A stretch of DNA of 64,000 nt from Marthasterias glacialis (lineage: Eukaryota > Echinodermata > Asteroidea > Forcipulatida > Asteriidae). Below, one piece after another: positions 13,763-26,432 of the stretch. The notes under the pieces were generated by a model that saw only the letters and a list, made by a program, of their open reading frames with translations, did not search any database and was not told the DNA's origin. Position 1 is the stretch's first letter; each line of letters opens with the position of its first letter. A program made the translations under genes and the position numbers. Location of the stretch: the NCBI GenBank assembly GCA_911728455.2, contig OU452221.1, positions 4,554,290 through 4,618,289 on the forward strand, read 5' to 3'.

Positions 13763-13887
13763 GTGGCCCTGAAGGGACATAACAAATGTATTTGCAAATT
13801 TTTGCAAAGATACTTGCAGTAATATTTGCGACATCGCAAGTATTATCAAAGATATTTGCGATGTGTGATATGACCCTTCAGGGCCAC
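13763..13887. mobile_element. MITE with GTGGCCCTGAAGGG termini
   Basis: 125 bp. Ends GTGGCCCTGAAGGGACATA and TATGACCCTTCAGGGCCAC are reverse complements with one mismatch; the inside is AT-rich with further GATATTTGCGA-type inverted repeats. It lies about 190 bp upstream of the P450 start codon. The copy upstream of the second P450 is at 62496-62620. Confidence 0.8.
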
Positions 13888-14076
13888 CATGCTGAATGTA
13901 GTGCAGTCTACACTCCCGTTCTGCACATTGCCCCCTATCGAGCACAATGAGAAAGTCATACTTCTATGACTGAATACAATGCAGTTCATGCAGACATACT
14001 ATGTTAGCATTCGTCTATGGTGGTAGCTTTCTATATGTATGCTTTGCTTATCCAAACATTCAGAGACTTCAAAATC

Positions 14077-17000
14077 ATGACGAGAATCCAGGAGTTATTG
14101 GAAGTTTTGGGCTTCCAAGCGGCCATTATTTTCCTGGTGGTTTTCCTGCTGGGGTTGTACTGTATTCGTCTACCAAGGAATCTCCCACCCGGACCGTCGG
14201 GGTGGCCAATTTTTGGTCATTTGTTTGCCTTTCGCCATACACCATCGTATGTCGTTTTCACTGAATGGTCCAGGCAGTACGGGAAAGTGTTTAGCGTTCG
14301 AATTGGGCCAAGTCTCTTCGTTATTTTGAACGATTTTCGCACGGTCAGGGAGGCTATGCATAAGCAAGCTGACGTCTTCTCTGACCGGAGACCTTCCAAC
14401 ATAAGTAATCTTTTTGGAATCAAGGGTAAGCTTTGTTTTCACTTTCTTTTTTTTCCATTTTTTCATGAAAGAATTATTATTAGGCTTATAATAAAGAGCA
14501 TAGGGCTGACACTTCTAAGAGGCATCGGAGGCTATTAATTGCCTCCGTTGACCCTGGTCGTTGCCTTGGTACTGGAAATGTTTACAATTTCCTCATAGAG
14601 GTGCCCTTCATCAAGAAGAAAATACATTGGTGCCCTTGCCCTTTCAAGAACGAAGCAATCAGGCCTGAGCCTGAGCCTGATCGGAATTTTTTTGCGTTTT
14701 TGGTGTGCCATATGTATGCCTGTTTGGCGTTCCATAGTCATGACGACAGTTTGTAATAGTGCATAGTGGCTGTTCCTCTCTGCATAGGCTAGCCGTCGTC
14801 ATGGCTTAGACAGCTATGTAGCCGCGAAGGCCAATGTCAGTGAGCTCGATCGAGTGGCGAAGCCACGATACGATGCACCCCACTAAATGAATTCAAATAG
14901 CACACAATGCAAAACGCTAAATATTCAAAAATACTTTTAAAAAAATACTTAGAAGTCTGACAGCGTTTTCAAATAAAAAGCAAAGTATTCATTGAGTCCC
15001 AAACTTCCACCCTCTGGTCAATTTGACATGGCCATAGTCCCAAGGCCCGTCGAGTTATTCTCCGTCCAAGTAAAAACACCCCTACACTTGTGAAAAGCGT
15101 CTGAGCATCGATCTTGAAAATGGCCCTACACCTACGAGCAAATAGGATCATTTTTTCAGGGCCCAGGTCATCCAAAATACCTCGTTAGAAGCCAACAACC
15201 CCAGGTCACAATTGTGCAAAGGTTTTTACTCTGTACCCTTTTTAATTGGCCCTCAGATCTTTCTAGTATCCCTATTTAGTGGGGTGCACCCACGAGGGTC
15301 TTTTCCAACTTGATTTCGCGTTGTTTATTTTTGTTGTTGAACTATTCATGAAGTTATTCAAACATAAATTATTCATATTTTTTCCGCATGCAAATAAGAA
15401 AACGCCGAAAGGTTAACCAACCACAATGCGGATGAGGTTAATGCATGCTGACCCCATCGCCTCTGATTGGCTGGGATTTTTGCTACCCTGTTAGGGAAGC
15501 AATAATCGAGAAATCAAGAAAAATTTTAGAACTCCCTGACAAGTTTAAAAAGGCCCTCGTGGCTTCTCCACTCGTGCGCGCGGACTTGGCCTTTGCTGCA
15601 GTGGCTTCGCGGCTACATAGATATCTAAGCCATGAAGGCCTTGACGAAAGGCTATGCATAGGCGTACACGAGCCTGTGGGCGTGGGAGGGGGCAAAACAG
15701 TGGTGAAATTTTGGACAAATCAACCCCTCTGCCCCCTTAAAGCCCCAGCTCAACATTGGTGAGAAGACAACATAAATGTTCATAGATTTACATATACCTA
15801 TAGTACAAAGATAATGTTGGTATAGAAAACTTCCCTTCAAATATCTCTGCCTGAAGTGATATCGTTTTTAAATAATGAATGAAATAAGATCCAAAATTAG
15901 TTTTCGTTTCAGTGAGACGAAAACTATACGAATGCGTAAGAAATGCTTAATGCATTTTTACCGTTTTCTCGGAAGCGAAACAACAAAATGAGCTGACATT
16001 TTCACAGGTTGGTCTTGTTATAAATATCTTGATTTGTGCAAAGAATGGAAACATTACAGTCAGCTTACCAATGTTAAGCTGGGGCTCTATAACCCTATTA
16101 AACAGTCAACGATGTAGGGACCGGGAATCAGTTTACAAAAACAATGACAATTTATCTGGTAAGTCTGCTGACACCTATCGTTCCAAAGTATTCCATTAAA
16201 GTATCGTGTACCTCCATCATATTCTGCAGGGTTAAATTCAGTCTTGACATTTTTCCGGTTTCTGAAACAGGCAGTATTGTTTCCGCAAACGGGGCCATTT
16301 GGAAGGAGCGCCGCCGCTTCGGGCTCGGTGCCCTCAGAAGCTTTGGTATGGGCAAGAGGAGCGTGGAGCATTCCATCAACGAGGAATCACGCTACCTCCT
16401 CGACTGCTTCGCCGAGCAAAAGGGAAAACCCTTTGATCCCACGCACCTAGTCAACAACGCTGTCTCCAACATCATTTGTAAAATATGCTTTGGCGACAGG
16501 TTCGACTACTCGGATGAGAAGTTTGCTCGTCTCATTGTGATGCTCCGAGAACAGTTGAGCCACAGTCCAACATCATTGATTAACATAATTGCTTTGCTAA
16601 TTCATACCCCCCTCTACGCTCGTTTGCGAGAAAGCACTGGGTACCTGAAAGAATTCATCTCTAAAATCATTCAGGTAAACTGCACTATTTTTAACGTCTT
16701 GAAATTTGTCAAGTGTATTTACAGTGATCAACTTTTTCAAATCGAAAAACATGCAAAACTTTCGCATAACATTACGCCACGGACAATGCACAAAATACAA
16801 GTAACCTGCAAAATTGTTCATGGATGATGGACGTGAGATGATCCCGACAATAGTTCATTCTTAGTTTTTAATCAACCACCACTTATCAATGGCGGATTTT
16901 TTTCGTTCAACACCTTGAATGAAAGCTTTTACCTTTCTCCAATCTATAAAAATAGCTAATTAAATTTAAATCTAAATTTGGGGGTTTAATCAGCCAAAAC

Positions 17001-20000
17001 AAAAATCCGTACAAAATCTTTACTGAGGGTAAACGTTCGTCTTTATTTTTGTTACTTTATCTCGGATGAGAAGTTTGCTCACCTCATTCTGATGCTCCGA
17101 GAACCGTTGAGCCACAGTCCAACAGCTTTAACTAATTTAATTGCCTGGCTAAGTTATACCCCCTCTACGCTCGTTTGCGAGAAAGCAAAAGGTGCCTGAA
17201 AGAATTCATCTCTGAAATCATTCAGGTAAACTTATATTGTTAACGTCATGAAAATTATCGAATCTATAAAAATAGCTAATTAAAATTTAAATCTAAATTT
17301 GCGGTTCCAATCGGCCACAACAAACCCTCAGACCTAGCATCTTTAATGAGGGTAAACATTCGCCTTTATTTGTTGAGTTCATCAGTTGCTTTAATACTTT
17401 GGCGTCAGGAAATTCGAGACTTTTAACAATAGACCTTTCCCATGAAATATGTAAATTGGACATCGCGCGTGCGCACTTACATTTTGCTTGGGACTGATGG
17501 GCGCGTGATGCACATTTCAATGGCGTTTGCCAACCAACAGGGTCTGTACGCACGCGTGAATGCAATTAGCATATTTCATGGGAAAGGTCCATTCATATAC
17601 ACGATTGAAGTTGCAATGTCGAATATTTGAAATGGAATTTAAAGGTAGAACACAGGATTAGAATTCGTCGATTTAAAAAAGAAATAGGATCAGTCAGAAA
17701 GCTCGCTGATTATGAAGTTCATACCAGCACCAATCTTCCGTAGAATTGTTTCTGCCTGAAACGATGTCAATGTCGAGAAAAGTAGAATTTGGAGACCCCG
17801 ATTTTAATTTCGATTGTAACAATCGAAAATAAGGACAACGTGTTTGCATATGCTGGAAAGTGTGCACGGTTTTTCACCATTTTCTCCAAACTCAGACGAC
17901 GAATTGAGCCCAAATTTTCACAGTTTTGTTTTTTTCATGTATATAATATTGAATCACACAAAGTAAGAATAATGAACTTTCAGCTTTAACTGCCCTATAT
18001 ATTCTACCTTTAATAAGTTCATCCCTTTCAGGAACATCGGGAATCTTACGATAAGAATGACCTTCGGGACATCATTGACATGCACTTAGCAGAGGTCGAG
18101 CGGCGGGAAAACAGCGGCAAAGATGACGATGGATTTGGGGAGGATGCCCTCGATGACGAAGCCCTCACTCGGACCATTTTTGACTTGTTTGTTGCTGGTA
18201 CCGACACGACCTCTTCCGCTTTGCTTTGGTTAATGATGTACATGGCCTTCAATCCAGACATTCAAAGGAAGGTAACAAAAAAAGTTTCCAAGTTCGCACA
18301 AGGACCATTTGTCGACTAGAGGTCGATATTTATTGGTACCCAGCACATGTTTTTGAGCACGAGTACCAGTTAGAATCAGCCGCTAGTCGACAAATGGTCC
18401 TTGTGTAGACTTGGCCAATATTGTGAAAAATATTTCTAGCCACCAATAATTTTAATAAAACTCTTTAATTCAGGAGGATCATATCTTAACACGCACACAA
18501 TGGTCTCTTTGATTTTCTTTATCAATTCTAAAACTTTAAGTGGTTTGGGTAATGTGATTGGTAAATCAAAGGTCCTCAAACTTTTGACCTTGCGCTTCTT
18601 TTACATGATAAAATTAATAACAATTTCAAAATCACCCCACAGGTTCAATCTGAGATTGAAGGCGTCATTGGTAAAGACCGCCAACCATCAATGGCAGACA
18701 GTCCTAATATGCCGTACTGCAATGCCGTCATTTTGGAGTTTCATCGCATTTGTCCCGTAGTTCCTCTGGCTGTGCCGCATCTGACTTCAGAAGAAACCAT
18801 TCTAGATGGCTATAAGATTCCTAAGCAGACACGTAAGGGATTCCTTCAGATAGTACAACTATTTAGAAATGCATGATTGACAATTTTCGAGAGAAAAAGT
18901 GGGAGAAGCGTATTGTTAATCTTGTTGGTGAGATTAGTTTGGGACCATCGATACAACCTCTTTCCCACCGTAGGTCTGTAGTCAGCCTCTGTCTTTTCTA
19001 CAGATGATTTCATGGTAAATGTGCCACCAGTGTGTCCGATCTGGTTCCTCCTGTATCCATATGCGTATGGAGACTGGTTAAGGGGGGCAGAGGGGTTGGT
19101 TTGCCCGAAAAATGTTCACATAGAAAAAACACCAATTTCTAATTTCGGCTTTTCATTTTTCTTCAATTTTCCCCACTGTTTTGCCCGAATTTGGGGGGCA
19201 ACTGCCCCGCCCCCGGCTTGTACGCCTATGCTCCTATCAGGGTGTTTTAGTGTGAAACCAGGCTTTCTGTCTGTTTTCACTCATACACTATGGCTTTGCC
19301 GAGATGTAGAACAAAAAGCCATTACAACAGCTTGTTTCCCTCCTACCGCATCTCTTTGGAGCTCCTTGCGTGGAGCATGTTTCCCTCCATCTTACAATCT
19401 AGACAGCTTCAAGAGGAATATCAAGTGCTAACTTCAGCTTCCCCGAGTTATTTTCATCTGGACGTCTTCTTCTTGTAACCCCCTTACCAATGTTGGCTTT
19501 TAGCCTTGTTTATGGGGCCAACTTGCATCAAAAAGAAAAACAAGTATAATTACTTTTACTGTAATTTGCTTTTAATAAAATAAAAAGCCAAAATTTGTTT
19601 TGAGAAAACCAAGCTGAATAGTTTGATCATTTTACATATGTTTTATAAGCCGAAAGCAGAAATGGAAAGCATGGGTAAAAGCATGGTAACTTAAACACTA
19701 AATTAAGAGTATAACATTTTAGCAATATGTGTTTCATTCAGCGCCGTAACTAGGGTAAAATTTTAGGGGGCACAAGGGGTGCACCATTTTTCCTAGGGGG
19801 GCACTTTGGACAATTGAAACTGCAGTTCCCGTTTGTATTTTCCTAAACAAGCCCCTTTTCAGAGGTGTTGACGTAAAACAAAATACATTATGTGTGTAAA
19901 TAATTCAAAATAGTTCTAAAAACATTGAAATTACTACGTAAATGCTTATAAAATTTAACTTTTTATTCTGGTAATTTTTAATCTCAAAAGACCAGATTTC

Positions 20001-21799
20001 AAATGTTTCAACGTGTGAAGGGCCATGCAGGCTTATACTGAAAATAATTTGAGTTGAATAGGACAAATAATTTTGTAATTACTCGCAATTTTTTTCTTTC
20101 CAAAAACGGACGGAAAATGCATGCAGGTAAATTTTCCATCCAACTTCGATGACATTTTGAGGTTGATTTTAAAATGAAAACTAAAAACATCAAAATGAAT
20201 CAACTCAAATTATTTTCAGTATAAGCCTTCATGCCCTCCACAACATTGTCCTTAAAACCCCAGTCTTTCTGAATCCTTCACGTTGGCAAAGATGATATAC
20301 AAAACAGAAGGATTTGGGCTAGTTGGAGGTTTATTAATAAACCAGAATTGGTAACATGACGTTTCACCATTCTCGCATTTAATCCGTACAGGCGTGTTGA
20401 TCAACGTGTGGGCATTGCATTACGATCCTGCCACGTGGACAGAGCCGGAGAAATACAACCCAGCTCGATTCCTCTCTGCTGATGGCAAGACTGTAGTTCA
20501 CCATGAATCACTCATCCCCTTCGGCACGGGTAAGATTTTTTGCTGATAAAAAGGCTGGCCAACCATTCAATTTTACCAGTTGTAAAATAGGTTGCTAAAA
20601 GTCAACTGATGAGTGGTGAAAATGTCGTCTTGAGGGCCTATAAATGAAATAGAATGACTGAAACGAATCTGAATGAGAACAACGAAATCATGTGTGCACG
20701 AAAACGAAATTGAATGCAATAGCAGCTGAAAAAACATATAGTTTGAATGAATTCGGGAAACAAGTGTGAATTTGAATGTGTGTTGATGAAACTGATTTAA
20801 TTTTTGCTGAAATTTACCGGGAAAAACTATATTATATTCTTCTGTCTTATTACATACAACATAAACTAAGGGTTTGAGAAAAAAAAAAAAAAACAGACAT
20901 GAAGAGTTCCAATCTGAAAGCTAGACCTTATGCATTGACGTCATCCAGCCGCCATCTTAGAGGTAAACCGATGATAAAACAATGGAAACGCGCAAAATTG
21001 TACGCGCGGTGCACAAGATTGGCCAATGAACAGCCTCCTTTTGACCTCTAGGCTAGGGCGCCCTACTCAAATGACGTCATGTGCATAAGGTTATATCAAT
21101 TAATATTGATTAGTATTTCCCTCTGAATTATGTTACTATATTTTTCACAATAAAGTTATCGGAGTTTGTATTTGGTATTCGATTGCCTGTAGCCTGACTG
21201 GGACTCGTAAGCTTGCTCCCAAAGTGTTAGTCTGGTTCCCATACCCAATAATCTCTGACTATTCTTTGTCGACTTTAGGGTCCGGTATCACCCAATGTCA
21301 CTTCATTTTCTGGAAATATCCCAAACGGTTCCAACTTGTCAACATCCGGGTAATATCGTTGATGGTCGGACAATTTTGTTGTCTTTATTTTGGGTAGTTT
21401 TACGCTCAAGTCAAATCACTCTATGGCGGTTGAAATTGTTTCAACTATTAACTAAGAAAGAAACTCGCCTGCAACCATATTCATTTCATAACAAACGCTT
21501 TTCATAGCCCAAAAGGGCCCTATCCCAAGGCAACGTGTCCCTTAAGGCCCACTTTTTAGCGCCAGTTTTTACCTTGAAACCTTCACCAAAAGCGTTTTGC
21601 ATCAATCCTGACAGGACGCCGTGCCTGCATGGGTGAAGGTCTCGCCAAGTTCGAACTCTTCATTTTGTTCGTCAGCATGCTCCAGCAGTTCACCTTCACG
21701 TTCCCAAAGGGTGAAGCAATCCCCTCACTAGATGGAGTCCCTGGAGTTGTACTGAGTCCAGTTGCGTACCAGATCTGTGCCACCAGCAGGCGTTCCTGA
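14077..21799 (+). CDS. CYP2-like cytochrome P450, complete (copy 1)
   Basis: Six exons: 14077-14425, 16271-16674, 18032-18271, 18643-18832, 20392-20529, 21615-21799. All have GT/AG borders and matching phases, giving 501 aa. Features: N-terminal membrane anchor (residues about 14-30), proline hinge PPGP (37-40), helix C WKERR (127-131), helix I AGTDTT (306-311), helix K ExxR (E363-R366), PARF (418-421), and heme loop [11 protein letters not shown] with Cys445 as the iron ligand. It is therefore expected to be a microsomal monooxygenase using electrons from P450 reductase; substrate unknown. Length, hinge and helix I fit clan 2 (CYP2U/CYP2J type). An upstream ATG at 14017 would add 20 residues but has a poor context; 14077 has A at -3 and places the anchor normally. 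Candidate AATAAA at 21966. It converges on an ABCC 3' end, as the second copy does. Confidence 0.92.
14873..15291. mobile_element. M3 MITE in P450 intron 1
   Basis: About 420 bp with ends TGCACCCCACTAAAT and ATTTAGTGGGGTGCACCC. It has the M3 internal order. The inverted copy is at 60610-61040, in intron 1 of the second P450. Confidence 0.8.
15741..16086. mobile_element. MITE M1 copy in P450 intron 1
   Basis: Ends AGCCCCAGCTCAACATTGG and CCAATGTTAAGCTGGGGCT. TTAA at 15737-15740 on the left; the right TTAA is mutated. It carries an extra 'GTTTTCTCGGAAGCGAAAC' section that the block A copies lack. Confidence 0.8.
17061..17226 (+). pseudogene. Duplicated, dead 3' half of P450 exon 2
   Basis: Sequence matching 16509-16674 (CTCGGATGAGAAGTTTGCTC... 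to the ATTCAG|GTAAAC donor) is repeated 552 bp downstream inside intron 2. A one-base loss in the C run of 'ATACCCCC' shifts the frame, so splicing it in would break the protein. The second P450 gene has only one copy of this exon. Confidence 0.8.
17431..17591. mobile_element. MITE with GGACCTTTCCCATGAAATATG termini
   Basis: About 161 bp. The left end ACCTTTCCCATGAAATATG and right end CATATTTCATGGGAAAGGT are perfect complements over 19 bp. The interior is rich in CG and GCGC (GCGCGTGCGCAC). The inverted copy is at 57868-58057. Confidence 0.85.
18289..18414. mobile_element. MITE 17 bp from a P450 splice donor
   Basis: 126 bp with ~30-bp inverted ends (CACAAGGACCATTTGTCGAC and complement). It starts 17 bp after the donor of exon 3 (18272). 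The same insertion is in the second gene at 57049-57175, so it predates the duplication and is tolerated. Confidence 0.85.
19290..19490 (+). mobile_element. LINE 3'-end relic in P450 intron 4
   Basis: The plus strand reads a reverse-transcriptase C-terminal tail ([23 protein letters not shown]), the 'xxLWNSLP...FK' ending common in CR1/L2/Jockey-type elements, then stops. No reverse transcriptase core is present. The copy in the second gene is at 55980-56175 (-). Confidence 0.5.
20923..21094. mobile_element. MITE with ACCTTATGCA..TGACGTCA termini
   Basis: 172 bp. Ends AGACCTTATGCATTGACGTC and GACGTCATGTGCATAAGGTT are inverted; each contains a CRE-like TGACGTCA. A single related end lies at 43112-43135. 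The duplicated copy is at 51955-52125. Confidence 0.75.
21224..21420. mobile_element. Part of the AGTCTGGTTCCC element
   Basis: AGTCTGGTTCCC at 21224 and the following 'GGTATCACCCAATGTCA...' and 'GATGGTCGGACA' match the inverted right half of the element at 27816-28318. The other end is not visible. It lies in the last P450 intron and is repeated at 51625-51825. Confidence 0.5.
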
Positions 21800-24429
21800 A
21801 TCAAACTGATCTTCAAGGCCATTTTTGAAAGGTTTTCTAGCTTCTAGGCCTCGTCGACAAGCAGTTCACCTTCACGTTCCCAAAGAGTGAACAAATCCCC
21901 TCAAAAGATTGGATTTAAACGCTAGATAGCGGCATACCCACCAGGTAAATTTCCAGGGTGCAATTAATAAAATGTAAACCCACAACTTTTTCTGTAAATC
22001 AAAGATAAGGTCATTGCTTTTATGGATTCTTTTATATGATCCAATATTGTGCCCCTGGGGTGTTGACCTTCATCCTGGAGCATTTTGGTTAGACTAGCCC
22101 TCTAAAAATGGTCCTATTTTGCTAAAACGTTTCGAGTCATTTTTCCAAGATGAAGTCTGGCCAATTTACTTGTTTTGGGGTTTTTTTTATTTTGGATGAG
22201 CCTACCAACAAATCCCAACGACTTAACCTACAAAAAATTGAAAAGAAAAATGTAATTCAGTTGTCAGAAAATATATTTGATTTGTTTTCAAGAGGCTGAG
22301 AGACTTTTAAATATTTTTTGAGTATTTTTGAATATTCGGCATTTAGCATTGGCCGCTATGGGAGCAGCGCCGTAACTAGGGTAAACTTTTAGGGGAGGGG
22401 GCAAAAGGGGGAGGCACCATTTTTCCTAGCGGGGCACTTTCGGCCAAATAAAACTGTAGTTTCCGTTTGTATTTTTCCTATAAACAAGCCCCTTTTTCAG
22501 CGCTCTTCTGACGTGTTGAGGTAAAACAAAATACATTATGCATGTAAATAATCAAAAATAGTTTGAAGTACATTGAAATTACTACATAAAAGCTCATAAA
22601 ATGTAACATTTTATTCTGGTAATTTGTACTCTTAAAAGTCCAGATTTCAAAAAGTGAGCTAGCGCCCGATGACAGCATACCACCTCATGGGACCTTCAAC
22701 ACTTCAATCATGTTTATTTACCCAATAAATCCACATCACATGTAAAAAATGTCCAATTTGTATTGAGTATTAGAACACCCCACTGTCGTTTAACTCCATA
22801 TGTGTGACACTTGTGTGTGTTATTTGAGTCAAATGAAGAATAGAGGACACGGCTTGTTCTTGATTGGAGATCTAACTGTTTATTCTGAAAATACAAGAAG
22901 ACGGGCGAAAATATAAATGATGTTTCTCCGTCTTCGTCCAGAATTTGAATGAATTGGTTAACAATAAATTACGGATGAAAGATGTTAATAAAACATAAAA
23001 ATATTATAAACAATTAATTAACTTAATCGAAATGGACAATTTAGGAAACCAAAACTAAGATGTCGCGACGGTTCCCGCCAAAAGTTTTATGACGGCCGCC
23101 ATCTTGAAAATAATGAAAAATACCAAATAACTCGATGTCAAAACATCGTAAATGCAACTTGTAACGGATATCATCATAGTTGGATGTAGATAGAAACTAT
23201 GAAATAACAAAGTTACAAAGCATGGTGATTTATACAAACTATAGCAATGACTTAACTTGCTGAGAGAAAGGCTTTTCTCATAAGATCACTAAATAACAAT
23301 AAACCAATAATTATAAGATACTAAAGTAAAAGAAAATGATTTGCGTCTATGAATAAATGAAATAAGATTATGAATTATAAAATGAGAGATTTGTTACCTG
23401 AAAATACAAGAAGACGGGCGAAAATATAAATGATGTTTCTCCGTCTTCGTCCAGAATTTGAATGACTGCGGGAGAGCCCGCCGCCTACGGTAAGTAGGTG
23501 GATCCAAGACTTAATATTATGAATATTCATATAATTATACAGTGACGCAATGAAATAAATAGATCAGAAGTTTAGAGGGGGTATTCTTTACGCTAGTCAC
23601 ATATGTTTAATCTACCTTCACTCTAGTGCAGACAACATTCGTTTCATTAAAAAAATAAAATCGTTATTTTTAGATTTGTTTCTTTGGGTTTGGTTTTTGT
23701 CCTTTTTATACTTGTTTTCACTTACTGTATTGATGTGTCTTTGTGACTGAGATGGGATGTCTGTTTAAATGGTGTTAGTTCCGATTTTAGTGTGTGTGTG
23801 TGTGTTGGTTAGCCCTGTTGTCGTTTTGATTGTAACTGGCTTCTGTTGATCTGAACTTGTTTTAAAGTTTACCAAACTCTGAAATATTTGCCTGTGGTTT
23901 ACATTTGTATAATTGTTCTCATTTTACCCGGTAAGATTTTTGTTTTGTTTTATACTCAGTTTTCTGTTTGGGATTCAAGGCTTTTCTGAATTTCTCTGTA
24001 TTTTACAATTTTACTTTTTACTGTTTGTATAACAGGATATCAGTTGTAATACTGATCAGGCTACACCGTCTAAATAAAACTGCAAATAAATACAATAACC
24101 CAAATATGACAATTCTCCTTTGGCTCTGAATTAGGCGTAGGCCCTTTGTGTATCTATCATTCGAAAGTCAAACTTGACCGATCTTTGTCAATTTTAGATG
24201 ATCATTTAAGAGTCCAACAATGGATATAGCCTACACTCCAAAAACTTCTGGGTCAGAGTTGACCCGAATGCCGGCTCCCAGGGGGGGGGGGGGGGAGGGG
24301 TGCCTGATTCATTTCAAGGTCAGTTTCGACCCGGAAAGTGTGTCCATGTGACCCGTAATTTGGTCGAAATTTTGACATTTGATTTGGATTGCAGGTCACT
24401 TTGACAAATCCCGTCAAATTAACAACCAA

Positions 24430-24525
24430 GGCGCCACTTGTTTCATCACGCATTGTCTTCATGATTTATTTGTACAGTACTTATCTACCGTCACATAAAA
24501 AAACAGTTTTTCCAGTAGTAACCTT
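24430..24525. repeat. 95-bp segment shared with 53075-53160
   Basis: 'CATCACGCATTGTCTTCATGA' through 'CTACCGTCACATAAAAAAACAG' is the reverse complement of sequence directly upstream of the LINE in the second P450 gene. It replaces the LINE relic region of block A in this copy. Likely part of another transposon. Confidence 0.55.
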
Positions 24526-24563
24526 GTAAAGAGGTTACATTTCACACACAAAGAGAAAGCCGA

Positions 24564-24704
24564 TCAGAGGTTAGTGTCTCGTACGAGTGAAGCAAACAGT
24601 CTATCTTCTTTTCCCATGAGTTCATTGGGCGTTCCATACTCTGCTACTCTGCCACTTTCTAGAACCAGAACCCGGTCAGAGTTCATTATGGTTGCGATGC
24701 GATG
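24564..24704 (-). pseudogene. Orphan last exon of SUR-like ABCC
   Basis: Open 46-codon exon starting with the H-loop His (HRIATIMNSDRVLVLESG) and ending EDRLFASLVRDTNL, with an intact CAG acceptor. No upstream ABCC exons exist on this strand: block A homology stops at 25499, so the exon is isolated. It could still act as 3' sequence for a read-through transcript, but no gene for it is visible. Confidence 0.8.
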
Positions 24705-25499
24705 CTGCATAAAGAGAAAGACAGCCCAAGTCAAATTGTAAGCGAGTATTGTATTCATTCCATGGCACTTGAGTCAATACAATAAGCCAAAAAATGTTTA
24801 TAATCGCGAATAATGTAGGTTTTAAAGCCCCAGCTCAACATTGGTAAACTGACTGTAAATGCGTCCATTCTTTGCATAAATCAAGTTATTTGTAATAAAA
24901 CCAACCTGTGAAAATGTCGGCTCATTTTGCATTTAGCATTTTTGTACGCATTCCTATAGGCAGAGTTTTCGTCTAACTGAGACAAAACTGATTTTTGATC
25001 TTATTTCATTCATTATCTAAAAACGATAACACTTTAGACAAAACTATTTCAAGGAACGTTTTCTACCGTCATTATCTTTATACCATTTGAGGTATATGTA
25101 TATCTGTGAACATTTATGGTTTTCTTCTTACCAATGTTGAGCTGGGGCTTTAAGGCTTCGCATAGTGGACATTAGTGTAATTCTTTCGGGTATACATATC
25201 TCTCTGGTATAGGAGGAGGTGTTTGATGGCCTTCGAAGCCAACACTTTGAATACATTAATCACAGAAGAGATTACCCAAAACAGTTCGATTAATTAAAAC
25301 AACAAAAGCCTGTGAATGGTGTTCTCTTAAATAGTTGAATTATTACCCACTATAGCCTATGTGGTACGTCAAAATGACAAAAACGGTGGCAACTTTGTTT
25401 ACTTCTAGGTGAGCCAATGACGAAGTTTCTTGCCAGAAATTTCAACTAATCCATCGTTTTGTGAAAATTAATCTTCCGGTTTTTCTTCTTCCCTATCTG

Positions 25500-25826
25500 C
25501 ACTGCTCTGGCTTGTAAAGCAGCGTAGCCAGGATGGTTTCCACTGGGGTGGGGGTCACAGGGGCATTGCTTTTCAGTCGGTGGGGGGGGGGAGGTCCAGA
25601 GCCGTTTTTATGACTTATATGCATCTGGATTTTGTGATGGGGCACCTAGGGCATTGGACAATATGGGGGGTACAAATCCCCAAGGCCAACCACCCCTTCC
25701 CCTACGTCAGAGCGGGGAAAGTATAGCCAATCAAAGTAAATACATCACAGACAATGACCATAGAGTTTAGACAAATGAATGGCCAATGTACAACTATATA
25801 CATTTTTAAAAATTCCCCTTCCAAAG
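25500..25826. other. Junction spacer, G-rich repeat; no gene seen
   Basis: Starts where block A homology ends. It contains GGGGTGGGGGTC-type low-complexity sequence and no exon before the acceptor at about 25826. Confidence 0.4.
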
Positions 25827-26261
25827 TTTGGGTGCTGCTCTCAAAAAGAAGATGTTCCGATCGATCTGAAGCAACCCGAAATGACGTTCATGCATTACTA
25901 CGTCAGCTTCTTCTCCTCCTTCACACTGTGGTGGGTCAACTGGCTGCTCGTCCTCGGGTACAAGACACATCTTGAGCTGGCTGACTTGGGTATATCTCCC
26001 AAACAACATGAGGCCAAGTTCAACCACGAGAGATTTCGGAAAGCTTTCCTGGAAGTATCGGTGAGTAATAATAACTTGTTCCTATATCGTATTTCACACC
26101 AACGTCTCAATGTGCTTTACTTTAGTGCCCCCCCCCCCCCCCTGGTCATTCCTGTAATCTTTCTCAGCTCCCTTATGGGGAGTATACAGCACTGAGCTGC
26201 CGTTGCGCTCCAAAAGCTTTTTCAAATACACTATCAACATCTACCCTTGCCGATACCCATT

Positions 26262-26400
26262 TATACCCCTGGGTGAAGAGAAGCAATTATAGTAAAGCAT
26301 CTTGCTTAAGGACACAAGTGTCATGGCCGGGGTTCGAACCCACACCCCGATGACTTGACCACCTGAATTTGAGTATTGAACGATGTCATCCACCACAATC
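26262..26400 (-). mobile_element. tRNA-derived SINE, partial
   Basis: On the minus strand a tRNA-like head with B box GGGTTCGAACCCCGGCC, then CATGACACTTGTGTCCTTAAGCAAGATGC, the body start shared with the SINE at 2212. The tail is missing. A C tract (26127-26142) lies upstream. Confidence 0.6.
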
Positions 26401-26432
26401 ATCTTCAAAAACACCACTGGAAAATAAATAAT

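Larger units (their letters stand above)
21800..25499 (-). repeat. Inverted partial copy of block A
   Basis: Reverse complement of about 3651-8106, including the M3 copy, the ~70-bp direct repeats, the GGGTCA flank, one ABCC last exon and MITE M1. Homology ends at 25499 in 'CTTCCCTATCTG'. The LINE relic found in the direct copies is missing here and 95 bp of other sequence (24430-24525) stand in its place. Confidence 0.85.

Noticed and set aside
13589-13945. 118-codon minus-strand frame upstream of P450
   Set aside because: Spans a MITE and a SINE head; the frame is not conserved as protein.
14017-14076. Upstream start codon for P450 copy 1 (20 extra residues)
   Set aside because: Weak start context, and it would put an odd extension before a normal membrane anchor; 14077 is preferred, though the extension is also open in copy 2.
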